From Sulfitobacter sp. M05 (GTDB taxonomy: Bacteria > Pseudomonadota > Alphaproteobacteria > Rhodobacterales > Rhodobacteraceae): a stretch of DNA of 64,000 nucleotides. The translations under genes and the position numbers were made by a program. The notes under the pieces were generated by a model. It saw only the letters and a list, made by a program, of their open reading frames with translations. It was not told the origin of the DNA and did no database searches. Location: the NCBI RefSeq assembly GCF_029285175.1, contig NZ_JABEDH010000003.1:186001-250000 (forward strand), written 5' to 3'. Below are positions 56,321 to 64,000 of this stretch, piece by piece (position 1 is the first letter of the stretch; each line of letters starts with the position of its first letter).

Positions 56321-56671
56321 TTACTCCGATGCGCCGGGCGCTGAGGCATAGCTGATCTCGCCCTCGGCCATTTCGCCGTCTGACCCTTCACCGGAAAAGG
56401 TAAGCGGGGTCGTTTCCTCAAGTTGCAGGCTATACTCGGCGTCGGGGCTCATCGGGCCGGATGTCCAGCTGCCTTCGGGTCCGCTGACAGTTTGCGAGTT
56501 GTCGCTGTCGTTCTGGAATACGATGGTATCCCCCGGGCTTGCATAGACCAGTGAAGGAAAATAGCTGCCGTCCAGAACCAGAACGACATGCTCTTCGGCC
56601 TGTGCCGTGCTGGCCAAAAGACTCAGAGCAGAAGCAAAAGCGAGAGCGCTCTTGCGTGAATACTTAAGCAT
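56321..56671 (-). CDS. Secreted cupredoxin-like protein without copper ligands
   Basis: The 116-residue product has a signal peptide (1-25, ending AQA) and a cupredoxin pattern: LDGSYFPSLVYASPGDTIVFQNDSDNSQTVSG. In copper proteins the NDD..H motif and a C-terminal Cys-His-Met set bind copper; here the His is Gln and there is no Cys and only one other His. It may be a structural or ligand-free relative. The C-terminus is acidic (SGEGSDGEMAEGE). Confidence 0.7.
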   Translation of the reverse strand: MLKYSRKSALAFASALSLLASTAQAEEHVVLVLDGSYFPSLVYASPGDTIVFQNDSDNSQTVSGPEGSWTSGPMSPDAEYSLQLEETTPLTFSGEGSDGEMAEGEISYASAPGASE

Positions 56672-56789
56672 TGGAATGCTCCTTGTAACGGCCCCACCCG
56701 GTCACATGGGATTTTCACTAAATGGTAAATACGGCGAAAATTTGGCAATCATGTCCGAAATCGTGCGGGAAAATGATCAGGGGGGCGAA

Positions 56790-57704
56790 TTATTGTACTT
56801 CTTCCGGGTCCGGATCGTCGGTTTGGGCCTGACCGGTCAGCCAAGTGCGAAAAGAGGTTAGGGCGGCCCCCTCGTCACGGTCTTGTGGCCAGACAAGATA
56901 ATAATTGCCAATGCTCTGCGTGGTTTGCGCCGAGGCAAGGATCAATTGCCCGTCCCGTAGGTAGGGATCGGCAAAGAAGGTTGGTAAAAGTGCGACGCCG
57001 AGGCCGTGAATTGCTGCTTGGGCCATGGTCGAGAACTGGTCAAACACCATGCCCGCCGGCGGATCGGCAGTGACGCCAAGGGCGGCGAGCCAACGGGCCC
57101 AGCCCCGCGGGCGGGTTTCCAGATGCAGCAGGGGGTGGGACAGCATGTCCTGCGCCTGAGTCAGAGGGGCATCCAGAAGATCGGGGGCGCAAACCGGCAC
57201 CACGGTTTCGGGCATCAGGGGCAGGTACTGCACACCGGGCCAGTCTTCGTGACCGAAATGGATCGCAGCATCAAAAGGGCTGTCGGCGATGGCGAAAGGT
57301 CTTAATCTTGTGCTGAGATTGACCGTCACCTCCGGGTGGGCGCGGGCGAAATCGCGCAGCCGTGGGGCCAGCCAGTGCATTCCGAAGGCCGGCAAGATAG
57401 CAAGGTTCAGCGAACCACCTGTCGGGTTGGTGCGCAGCGAAACCGAGGCCTGCCCGAGCCGGTTCAAAATTTCGCGCACCTGAACGACATAGGTCTGCCC
57501 CGCCTTGGTCAGGGCCAGTTGCCGGCCCTTGCGGATGATCAGGGCGACATCCAGTTGCTCTTCAAGTGTCTTAAGCTGACGGCTGACCGCGCTTTGGGTC
57601 AGGGAGAGTTCCTGTGCGGCGGCAGTGGCGCTGCCCAGTCGCGCAACCGCTTCAAAAGCAAGTAGGGCGGAGATCGAGGGCAGGAAACGGCGGGGCGCTA
57701 TCAT
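56790..57704 (-). CDS. LysR-family regulator, GcvA/GcdR-like
   Basis: The 304-residue regulator has an N-terminal HTH (FLPSISALLAFEAVARLGSATAAAQELSLTQSAVSRQLKTLEEQL) and a periplasmic-binding-like effector domain. Start 57704 or 57719 (both ATG) are possible. It is divergent from gcdH, the known arrangement in which GcdR activates glutaryl-CoA dehydrogenase in response to glutarate. Confidence 0.9.
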   Translation of the reverse strand: MIAPRRFLPSISALLAFEAVARLGSATAAAQELSLTQSAVSRQLKTLEEQLDVALIIRKGRQLALTKAGQTYVVQVREILNRLGQASVSLRTNPTGGSLNLAILPAFGMHWLAPRLRDFARAHPEVTVNLSTRLRPFAIADSPFDAAIHFGHEDWPGVQYLPLMPETVVPVCAPDLLDAPLTQAQDMLSHPLLHLETRPRGWARWLAALGVTADPPAGMVFDQFSTMAQAAIHGLGVALLPTFFADPYLRDGQLILASAQTTQSIGNYYLVWPQDRDEGAALTSFRTWLTGQAQTDDPDPEEVQ

Positions 57705-57759
57705 ATGACTTTTTCTCATACATTCAGGACAAAGCTGCGATAGTCTTTTGCCGCCGGAT

Positions 57760-57777
57760 TTGCAATAAGGCCCGCAA
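57760..57777 (+). promoter_or_regulatory. Possible LysR box before gcdH
   Basis: TTGC-N10-GCAA, with the T-N11-A core, lies about 27-44 bp upstream of the gcdH start in the divergent gap. This fits a LysR site, but such short motifs occur by chance. Confidence 0.35.
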
Positions 57778-57803
57778 CTGCACATGCTTTGAAAGGATTT
57801 GCC

Positions 57804-59027
57804 ATGACCTCCGAAACCCCTGCGCTGCGCGCCAAAGATGCCCCCGATCTGGGAAGCTTTGACTGGGTCGACCCCTTCCGTCTTGATACGCAACTGACCG
57901 AAGATGAACGGATGATCCGTGACTCTGCGGCGTCCTATGCGCAGGAAAAGTTGCAGCCGCGCATCGTGGATGCCTTTGCAAACGAAGAAACCGACGCTGG
58001 TATCTTTAAAGAGATGGGCGACATGGGGCTGTTGGGGATCACCATCCCTGAGGAATACGGCGGTCTGGGTGGCGGTTATGTTTCCTATGGTCTGGTTGCG
58101 CGCGAAGTGGAGCGTGTGGACAGTGGATATCGCTCAATGATGTCTGTGCAGGCCAGCCTCGTTATGTATCCGATCTATGCCTATGGGTCGGAAGAGCAGC
58201 GCAAGAAATACCTGCCGAAACTGTGTTCCGGCGAATGGATCGGGTGTTTTGGTCTGACCGAGCCTGATGCGGGTTCCGATCCGGGCAGCATGACAACACG
58301 GGCTGTGAAAACAGCAAACGGGTACAAGCTGACCGGCACCAAGATGTGGATTTCAAACGCGCCGATCGCAGATGTGTTTGTGGTTTGGGCCAAGAGCGAA
58401 GAGCATGGCGGCAAGATCCGCGGCTTTGTTCTGGAAAAAGGCATGGAAGGTCTGAGCGCGCCGAAAGTAGGGAACAAGCTGTCCCTGCGGGCATCAATCA
58501 CTGGCGAGATCGTGATGAAAGACGTGGAAGTTGGCGAAGACGCCCTGCTGCCACATGTTTCTGGTCTGAAAGGGCCATTCGGCTGTCTGAACCGTGCCCG
58601 CTATGGCATTTCCTGGGGCGCGATGGGCGCTGCGGAATTCTGCTGGCACGCGGCGCGTCAATACGGGCTGGACCGCAAACAGTTTGGCAAGCCTTTGGCG
58701 CAGACGCAGCTGTTCCAGAAAAAGCTGGCCGATATGATGACCGAGATTTCACTGGGTTTGCAGGGGTCTTTGCAGGTTGGGCGCCTTATGGATCAGGCCA
58801 ACGCGGCCCCCGAGATGGTGTCGATTGTGAAGCGCAATAACTGTGGCAAAGCGCTGGAAGTGGCGCGCCACGCCCGTGACATGCACGGCGGCAACGGGAT
58901 TTCCGGCGAGTTCCAAGTGATCCGCCACATGGTCAACCTTGAGACGGTGAACACCTATGAAGGGACGCATGACGTGCATGCCTTGATCCTTGGACGGGCA
59001 CAAACCGGGCTTCAGGCATTTTTCTGA
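57804..59027 (+). CDS. gcdH: Glutaryl-CoA dehydrogenase
   Basis: The 407-residue flavoenzyme oxidises and decarboxylates glutaryl-CoA to crotonyl-CoA in lysine and tryptophan breakdown. [38 protein letters not shown] and the catalytic Glu in [19 protein letters not shown] match GcdH. ATG 57804 has AGGA upstream; the frame could also open at a TTG at 57789. Confidence 0.95.
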   Translation: MTSETPALRAKDAPDLGSFDWVDPFRLDTQLTEDERMIRDSAASYAQEKLQPRIVDAFANEETDAGIFKEMGDMGLLGITIPEEYGGLGGGYVSYGLVAREVERVDSGYRSMMSVQASLVMYPIYAYGSEEQRKKYLPKLCSGEWIGCFGLTEPDAGSDPGSMTTRAVKTANGYKLTGTKMWISNAPIADVFVVWAKSEEHGGKIRGFVLEKGMEGLSAPKVGNKLSLRASITGEIVMKDVEVGEDALLPHVSGLKGPFGCLNRARYGISWGAMGAAEFCWHAARQYGLDRKQFGKPLAQTQLFQKKLADMMTEISLGLQGSLQVGRLMDQANAAPEMVSIVKRNNCGKALEVARHARDMHGGNGISGEFQVIRHMVNLETVNTYEGTHDVHALILGRAQTGLQAFF

Positions 59028-59033
59028 TGTCGT

Positions 59034-59074
59034 TTACGCGCAAGCGCGTAATGAGTTTATAAGCAAGATGAAGC
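59034..59074 (+). repeat. Hairpin plus TGAGTTTA...GCAAGATGAAGC repeat
   Basis: TTACGCGC-AA-GCGCGTAA (59034-59051) is a perfect palindromic hairpin with an AA loop and is followed at once by TGAGTTTATAAGCAAGATGA and AGC (59052-59074). The same plan, with a different but also self-complementary stem, occurs at 42187-42229. It starts 7 bp behind the gcdH stop, in gene direction. Confidence 0.7.
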
Positions 59075-59122
59075 AGGGGCGCGTGGGCAACACGGGCCTC
59101 TGCATTTTTACGTGAAGGTGAT

Positions 59123-61303
59123 ATGGACCGAGTTGCAATCGTACATGACAATTTTCTCCGGCGTGTCGCCGCAGGGGATTTTCCCGCAGGTGACACAGAG
59201 ACCGGCGAATTGGATGCAAATACTGCATTGGGGCTATATCGCGCGCAGGTTTTGTCGCGGGCGCTGGATGTGCAGAGCCGGGTGATGCAGAAGGCCGGGC
59301 AGGGGTTTTACACCATTGGCTCGTCCGGGCATGAAGGCATGGCGGCGTTGGGCCACGCCCTTCGGGTCGATGATATCGCGTTTTTGCATTACCGAGATGC
59401 GGCGTTTCAGATTGCGCGGGCGGCCAAGGCCGGGCAGGCGGATATGATGCGCGATATGTTGTTGTCCTTTGCCTGTTCGGTTGAGGATCCGACAAGCGGC
59501 GGCCGGCACAAGGTATTGGGATCGCGGCCCCTGATGATACCGCCGCAGACCTCAACCATTGCCAGCCATCTGCCCAAGGCGGTGGGCGCGGCGCATTCGA
59601 TCACCCTCGCGCGGCGCAACTGTCCAGAATATGCCATTCTGGCGCGGGATGGTATTGCCATGTGTTCCTTCGGGGATGCCTCGTTGAACCACTCCACAGC
59701 GCAGGGGGCAATCAATGCGGCAGGCTGGACGGCCGTTCAGGGGGTACCTTTGCCATTGTTGTTTGTCTGCGAAGACAACGGGATCGGCATTTCGACCAAG
59801 ACACCAACCGGATGGGTGAAGGCGACAATGTCGGCGCGCCCCGGGATCAAGTACTTTGAGGCCGACGGGCTGGATATTTTTGCGGCTGTTCAAGCGGCAC
59901 AGGCGGCAGCGGATTGGGTGCGGACCCACCGTAAGCCGGCGTTTCTGCATCTGCGCACTGTGCGTCTTTATGGGCATGCAGGGCCGGATGTTGTGACCTC
60001 ATACCTGCCGCGTTCCGAGGTTGAAGCGGACGAAGCGCATGATCCGTTGCTTTATTCGGCACGTGGTCTGGTTACCTTGGGGATGGCGACGAAAGAGCAG
60101 GCTCTGGCGGTTTATGTCGACACGTTAAAGCAGGTCGCCGACACATCCGAAGAGATGGTGCAGACGCCGAGATTGCAAAATGCTGCGGAGGTGATGGCCA
60201 GTTTGATCCCGCCCAAGCGCAGGGTCGCCGCCGGCAACGGACCCAGCGCCGAGCAGCGCGCCGCGGTATTTGGCAGCGATATGGCGCAGATCGAGCAACC
60301 ACAACCGATGTCTCGGCTGATCAACTGGGCGCTGCATGATCTGATGCTGGAACATCCCGAAACCCTGTTGATGGGCGAGGATGTGGGGCGCAAAGGCGGC
60401 AACTACGGTGTCACACAGAAGCTGCACGCGCGGTTCGGTCCGGCGCGGGTGATCGACACGCTGCTGGATGAACAGAGCATTCTGGGGCTTGCGATTGGTC
60501 TGGGGCATAACGGGTTTGTCCCGATGCCGGAAATCCAGTTTCTTGCCTATCTACACAACGCCGAAGATCAGCTGCGCGGCGAGGCGGCGACCTTGCCGTT
60601 TTTCAGCAACGGACAGTGGAGCAATCCGATGGTCGTGCGGATTTCCGCATTGGGGTATCAAAAGGGGTTCGGTGGCCATTTTCACAACGACAACTCATTG
60701 GCGGTATTGCGCGACATTCCGGGGTTGATCATCGCCTGCCCATCCACAGGGGATGAGGCGGCCTGTATGCTGCGCGAGTGTCACCGTCTGGCGCGCGAAG
60801 AGCAGCGGGTGGTGATTTTTGTTGAGCCGATTGCGCTTTATCCGATGCGCGACTTGTTGGACGCCGGTGATGGCGGGTGGATGCGGCATTACCCGTCACC
60901 GGACCAGCGGATTGGTCTGGACAGTGTTGGGGTGCATGGCGCGGGCAAGGAACTGGCGATTGTGACCTATGGCAACGGGCATTTCCTGAGCCGTCAGGCA
61001 CAACAGGATCTCGCGGTGCTAGGGATTGCAGCGCGGGTCATTGACTTGCGTTGGCTTGCGCCCTTGCCAGAGGCGGCGCTGTTTGAGGCAATTGGCGAAA
61101 GGTCGGTTTTGATTGTGGATGAATGCCGCCGCACTGGCGGGCAGGCCGAGGCGCTGATGGCGCTGATGGCTGAGGCGGGTGTGGCGAAGTTTGCACGGTT
61201 GACGGCAGAGGACAGCTTTGTCGCCACAGGTCCGGCTTATGGTGCGACGCTGCCATCACGGCAGGGCATTGTGAGCGCGGCGCAGGCATTGTTGGCGCGG
61301 TAA
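59123..61303 (+). CDS. Fused E1 alpha/beta 2-oxoacid dehydrogenase (branched-chain type)
   Basis: The 726-residue ThDP enzyme joins an E1 alpha part (about 1-360; GLYRAQVLSRALD, SSGHEGMAALGHAL, the ThDP loop FGDASLNHSTAQG ... CEDNGIGIS) and an E1 beta part (from about 385; LMGEDVGRKGGNYGVTQKL, LLDEQSILGLAIG, IVDECRRTGGQAEAL). It should decarboxylate a branched 2-oxoacid as part of a BCKDH-like complex, yet no E2 or E3 gene is in the window. AAGGTG precedes the ATG. Confidence 0.9.
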   Translation: MDRVAIVHDNFLRRVAAGDFPAGDTETGELDANTALGLYRAQVLSRALDVQSRVMQKAGQGFYTIGSSGHEGMAALGHALRVDDIAFLHYRDAAFQIARAAKAGQADMMRDMLLSFACSVEDPTSGGRHKVLGSRPLMIPPQTSTIASHLPKAVGAAHSITLARRNCPEYAILARDGIAMCSFGDASLNHSTAQGAINAAGWTAVQGVPLPLLFVCEDNGIGISTKTPTGWVKATMSARPGIKYFEADGLDIFAAVQAAQAAADWVRTHRKPAFLHLRTVRLYGHAGPDVVTSYLPRSEVEADEAHDPLLYSARGLVTLGMATKEQALAVYVDTLKQVADTSEEMVQTPRLQNAAEVMASLIPPKRRVAAGNGPSAEQRAAVFGSDMAQIEQPQPMSRLINWALHDLMLEHPETLLMGEDVGRKGGNYGVTQKLHARFGPARVIDTLLDEQSILGLAIGLGHNGFVPMPEIQFLAYLHNAEDQLRGEAATLPFFSNGQWSNPMVVRISALGYQKGFGGHFHNDNSLAVLRDIPGLIIACPSTGDEAACMLRECHRLAREEQRVVIFVEPIALYPMRDLLDAGDGGWMRHYPSPDQRIGLDSVGVHGAGKELAIVTYGNGHFLSRQAQQDLAVLGIAARVIDLRWLAPLPEAALFEAIGERSVLIVDECRRTGGQAEALMALMAEAGVAKFARLTAEDSFVATGPAYGATLPSRQGIVSAAQALLAR

Positions 61304-61419
61304 AATAGCCCTCGTTCGAATCGGTTTACCGGTCACGGGGCTGTTTTAAGTTGAAACCCTGCTCGAGGGAATTCCGTTAAGGTATTGATCTAGCATAAAA
61401 ATTTTTCACCTACGATAAA

Positions 61420-61437
61420 TTTGCACACGTGTGCAAA
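61420..61437. promoter_or_regulatory. Perfect 18-bp palindrome, probable LacI-family operator
   Basis: TTTGCACACGTGTGCAAA lies 75 bp before the ABC ATPase start, in the 208-bp gap behind the E1 gene. A central CG and perfect symmetry are typical for LacI/GalR operators of sugar importer operons. No LacI gene is in the window. The gap also has CCCTCG/CGAGGG at 61308 and 61363, perhaps a weak terminator. Confidence 0.65.
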
Positions 61438-61511
61438 AATCTCTTGCTTAATGCCGGCGCTTGTTCGACTGTCTAGCGGGGGCCGATGCGGATCGGCTGA
61501 GGGAGGCAAGC

Positions 61512-62564
61512 ATGGCTGAAATTCAACTGCGCAATATCAACAAGCGTTGGGGCGCGTTTGTCGGGGTCAAGAATTTTGACCTGACAATTGCAGACGAAGA
61601 GTTCTTGGTGCTTCTTGGCCCGTCGGGCTGTGGGAAAACCACAACCATGCGGATGATTGCCGGTCTGGAAGATATCACCGAAGGCGAGATCATCATCGAC
61701 GGTAAGGTGGTGAATGATCTGGATCCGAAAGACCGCGATGTTGCGATGGTTTTTCAGTCCTATGGGCTTTACCCGCATATGAACGTCTACGAAAATATCC
61801 GGTTCCCTTTGAAAGTGCGCAAGGTTGATCCTGCCACCCATGATGCGCGGGTGCGGCGGGCATCGGCGATGGTCGAGTTGGATGATTTCCTGCATCGCAA
61901 ACCTGCGGAACTATCAGGCGGGCAGCGTCAACGCGTCGCTCTGGCCCGGGCCATTGTGCGCGAACCGAATGTCTTTTTGATGGATGAGCCGCTGTCCAAT
62001 CTTGACGCCAAGCTGCGGGTCAGCACGCGGGCGCAAATCAAGAACTTGAGCCATGAGCTGAAGGTGACAACGGTTTATGTGACCCACGACCAGATCGAGG
62101 CAATGACCCTCGCTGACCGCGTTGTGGTGATGAAGCAGGGCAAAATTCAGCAAGTCGGCACACCGACGGAAATTTACGACAATCCCGCGAATACTTTTGT
62201 AGCCTCTTTTATTGGATCGCCCGCGATGAACTTGATGGACGGGGTGATCAAAGATGGTGTCTTTGAAGGAGCCAATGTGCGGATCGAAGGGCTGACCGCG
62301 GCGGACGGCGAGGTGACATTAGGGTTCCGCGCTGAAGATGCCGAGGTCACGTCAGGTGCCGCGCAGATCAACGCGCCGATCTACACGATCGAATTGCTGG
62401 GGGATGCCGTTATGCTGGCGGTCAAGGCCGGCGGGCAGATGGTTTCAGTCAAGGCGCATAAAGAATACCGGGCGGAGATCGGGGATGCGGTTTCATTTTC
62501 TGTGCCACCAAGCATTTGTCACGTTTTCGACAAGGCCACGGGCGCGCGGATCACTGCCGGATAG
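61512..62564 (+). CDS. ABC sugar importer ATPase (UgpC/MsmK type)
   Basis: The 350-residue ATPase has Walker A LLGPSGCGKTTTMRM, signature LSGGQRQRVALARAI, Walker B NVFLMDEPLSNLDAKLR and the His of YVTHDQIEAM, followed by an OB-type TOBE domain (from about 240) as in carbohydrate (CUT1) importers. GGGAGG stands before ATG 61512. First in an operon with the binding protein and at least one permease. Confidence 0.95.
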   Translation: MAEIQLRNINKRWGAFVGVKNFDLTIADEEFLVLLGPSGCGKTTTMRMIAGLEDITEGEIIIDGKVVNDLDPKDRDVAMVFQSYGLYPHMNVYENIRFPLKVRKVDPATHDARVRRASAMVELDDFLHRKPAELSGGQRQRVALARAIVREPNVFLMDEPLSNLDAKLRVSTRAQIKNLSHELKVTTVYVTHDQIEAMTLADRVVVMKQGKIQQVGTPTEIYDNPANTFVASFIGSPAMNLMDGVIKDGVFEGANVRIEGLTAADGEVTLGFRAEDAEVTSGAAQINAPIYTIELLGDAVMLAVKAGGQMVSVKAHKEYRAEIGDAVSFSVPPSICHVFDKATGARITAG

Positions 62565-62630
62565 TTTCGAGAGAAGAAGAGATGCGCCCACGCAAGGTGC
62601 ATCCGGAAAACGCAATAGGGAGATTGCAAA

Positions 62631-63851
62631 ATGACATTGAAGAGACTGGCACTTGCGGGTGCAATCAGTGTGATGGGAAGTTCGGCATTTGCCGCGTGTT
62701 CCTATGAGAATACCACAGAAATCAAAATGTTGTCCGCCGGCTTTGAAGCATGGAAAGCGGTTGCTGATGCGATGTCTGAATGCGGCAACTTCAAAGCCGA
62801 ACTGGATCAGGAGTTCCGCACCAAACAGCCGGCGGCCTTTGAGGCGAACCCGTCGCTGTATCATCTGGGCGGCGTTTCAAACGGCACGGTAACCCCGTTG
62901 TTGAATGCGAAAACCATCCGTCCGTTGGACGATCTGGTTGCGAAATACGGGGCAAACCTGTCGCCGAACCAGTTGATCCGCATCGACGGCAAGATCATGG
63001 CCGTGGCGATGATGGTGAACACCCAGCACTTGATGTACCGCGAGGACATTCTGGCTGATCTGGATATCGCCACGCCGACCTCTTGGGACGAGGTCTATGC
63101 CGCGGCGGCCAAGATCAAGGACGCCGGTGTCGTCGACTATCCGCTTGGTGCGACAATGAAATCCGGCTGGAACCTGGCACAGGAATTCGTGAACATGTAC
63201 CCGGGTTTCGGCGGCGCATTGTTCAAAAATGACAATACCACAGGAGTGAACTCTGACGCCGGGCTTAAAGCGCTTGAAACCATGAAGGCCGGCTTGGCAT
63301 TTATGGATCCCGAGGTTCTGGTGAGCGATTCAACCTATGTGCAGCAGCAGTTCCAGCAGGGCAAGATTGCCATGGCAAACCTCTGGGCGTCGCGCGCGGC
63401 AGCGATGAATGACGAGGCCGAAAGCCAAGTTGCGGGCAAGATAAAGATGGCCGCAGCCCCTACTGCAATGGCAGGCGGGGCCCCTGCAACGACCCTTTGG
63501 TGGGACGGCATTGTCGTGGCGGCAAATATCACTGATGCAGAAGCCGATGCAGCATTCAAGCTGGCGATGGAAGGCATGGACAGCGATATGGTTCAGGCCA
63601 ACAATGATGCCGCGATCTGGCTGGTTCAAGGGTTTCAGCCCGGCCCGCTGTCACAGGGTGCCATCGCCACGGCAACGGCCAATCCGGCCCCTCCGGCCTA
63701 TCCATCCACAACCCAGATGGGCCTGTTGCACACTGTGCTTGGCAATGAAATCCCTGCGTTCCTGACCGGTGAACGAGATGCCGCAGCGACCCTTGTTGCG
63801 ATCGAGGAAGCCTACACAACTGCGGCCAAAGAAGCTGGCGTGTTGAAGTAA
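62631..63851 (+). CDS. Extracellular solute-binding protein (sugar type)
   Basis: The 406-residue protein has a signal peptide (1-22, ending AFA-ACS) and a family 1 binding-protein core: NTQHLMYREDILADLDIATPTSWDEVYAAAAKI, QQQFQQGKIAMANLWASRAA and GEIPAFLTGERDAAATL-like C-end. Cys23 is not in a lipobox context that I trust, so it is probably periplasmic. It delivers the substrate to the transporter; sugar or related polyol is inferred. Confidence 0.92.
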   Translation: MTLKRLALAGAISVMGSSAFAACSYENTTEIKMLSAGFEAWKAVADAMSECGNFKAELDQEFRTKQPAAFEANPSLYHLGGVSNGTVTPLLNAKTIRPLDDLVAKYGANLSPNQLIRIDGKIMAVAMMVNTQHLMYREDILADLDIATPTSWDEVYAAAAKIKDAGVVDYPLGATMKSGWNLAQEFVNMYPGFGGALFKNDNTTGVNSDAGLKALETMKAGLAFMDPEVLVSDSTYVQQQFQQGKIAMANLWASRAAAMNDEAESQVAGKIKMAAAPTAMAGGAPATTLWWDGIVVAANITDAEADAAFKLAMEGMDSDMVQANNDAAIWLVQGFQPGPLSQGAIATATANPAPPAYPSTTQMGLLHTVLGNEIPAFLTGERDAAATLVAIEEAYTTAAKEAGVLK

Positions 63852-63861
63852 CCAAAATGAA

Positions 63862-63886
63862 GCAGGCCGGTTTTGTTCCGGCCTGC
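63862..63886 (+). terminator. Intercistronic hairpin behind the binding protein
   Basis: A perfect 9-bp stem GCAGGCCGG / CCGGCCTGC with loop TTTTGTT lies 10 bp behind the stop. No T tract follows, and the permease starts 86 bp on. Such hairpins often stabilise or partly terminate the binding-protein message so that it is made in excess over the permease. Confidence 0.7.
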
Positions 63887-63972
63887 CGATCCTTGCCGCG
63901 CCTACCGGTTTCTGTGGGCGTCCGGCTGCCCGTCTGTGCGCCTGTTCAAACCATCAAAAGAGAGCGGAAGTC

Positions 63973-64000
63973 ATGAATTTCAAAACCTTCTTTGCCTTTG
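63973..64000 (+). CDS. Start of ABC permease gene, cut by window edge
   Basis: ATG 63973 with GCGGAAG upstream opens MNFKTFFAF before the sequence ends. Position after the binding protein suggests a CUT1 permease; the nine residues cannot prove it. Confidence 0.5.

Noticed and set aside
61304-61320. tRNA-like TTCGAAT motif behind the E1 gene
   Set aside because: No acceptor or anticodon stems around it; no tRNA in the window.

Overview
This window looks like ordinary chromosome from an alphaproteobacterium of the Rhodobacteraceae, probably the Roseobacter group. I infer this from the whole gene set (Hint-domain protein, MipA/OmpV porin-like protein, two-domain malic enzyme, GcdH next to a LysR gene, a MerR-controlled beta-oxidation cluster), from the high GC content, and from short intergenic repeats of a kind I associate with roseobacters. 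The species cannot be told. I see no tRNA, rRNA, CRISPR array, prophage, insertion sequence or integrase.

Left part (1-9.3 kb): a truncated Hint-domain gene and a 47-codon small gene with its own terminator; an lgt-midA-pgeF operon joined by ATGA overlaps; UbiK-like, YbjN-like, proC and csaA genes; a helical hypothetical protein; tdk; a 250-bp gap rich in hairpins that may be a structured RNA; and a CII-like gene overlapping arsH. Middle left (9.3-26 kb): a KAS III enzyme, a PilJ-like secreted protein, carB, an alpha/beta hydrolase, a cupin, trmL, glyA, nadK, an adenylate/guanylate cyclase behind prpE, a MipA-like outer-membrane protein and maeB.

Centre (26-37.5 kb): the nucleoside salvage run cdd-deoA-deoB-upp, then a secreted SPOR protein, an SGNH hydrolase, a membrane protein, a GNAT enzyme, an acyl-CoA ligase of the DmdB-like class, an EamA transporter coupled to a sulfotransferase, and a 58-codon gene. 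Region 37.7-46.9 kb is a fatty-acid oxidation cluster on the minus strand: two MerR regulators, two acyl-CoA dehydrogenases, a small ribbon-helix-helix-like gene, a GST, fadA, a 96-codon unknown and fadB. A striking array of TGACGT/ACGTCA half-sites lies in front of one MerR gene.

Right part (46.9-64 kb): two thioesterases coupled to a MATE exporter; a DUF952-DUF1330-pyrD-arsC chain in which every junction is a 4-bp overlap; a secreted 5'-nucleotidase; a membrane-anchored AraC regulator divergent from a secreted hydrolase; an HMCES/YedK protein; a cupredoxin-like protein without copper ligands; gcdR-like and gcdH; a fused E1 dehydrogenase; and the start of a sugar-type ABC importer operon behind a perfect 18-bp LacI-style palindrome.

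The most unexplained signals are non-coding: two families of short repeats that sit just behind stop codons and carry variable but self-complementary hairpins, two pairs of 45-105 bp inverted-repeat (MITE-like) elements, the hairpin-rich gap at 7.8-8.06 kb, and the operator arrays. I did not find a convincing new multi-gene system.
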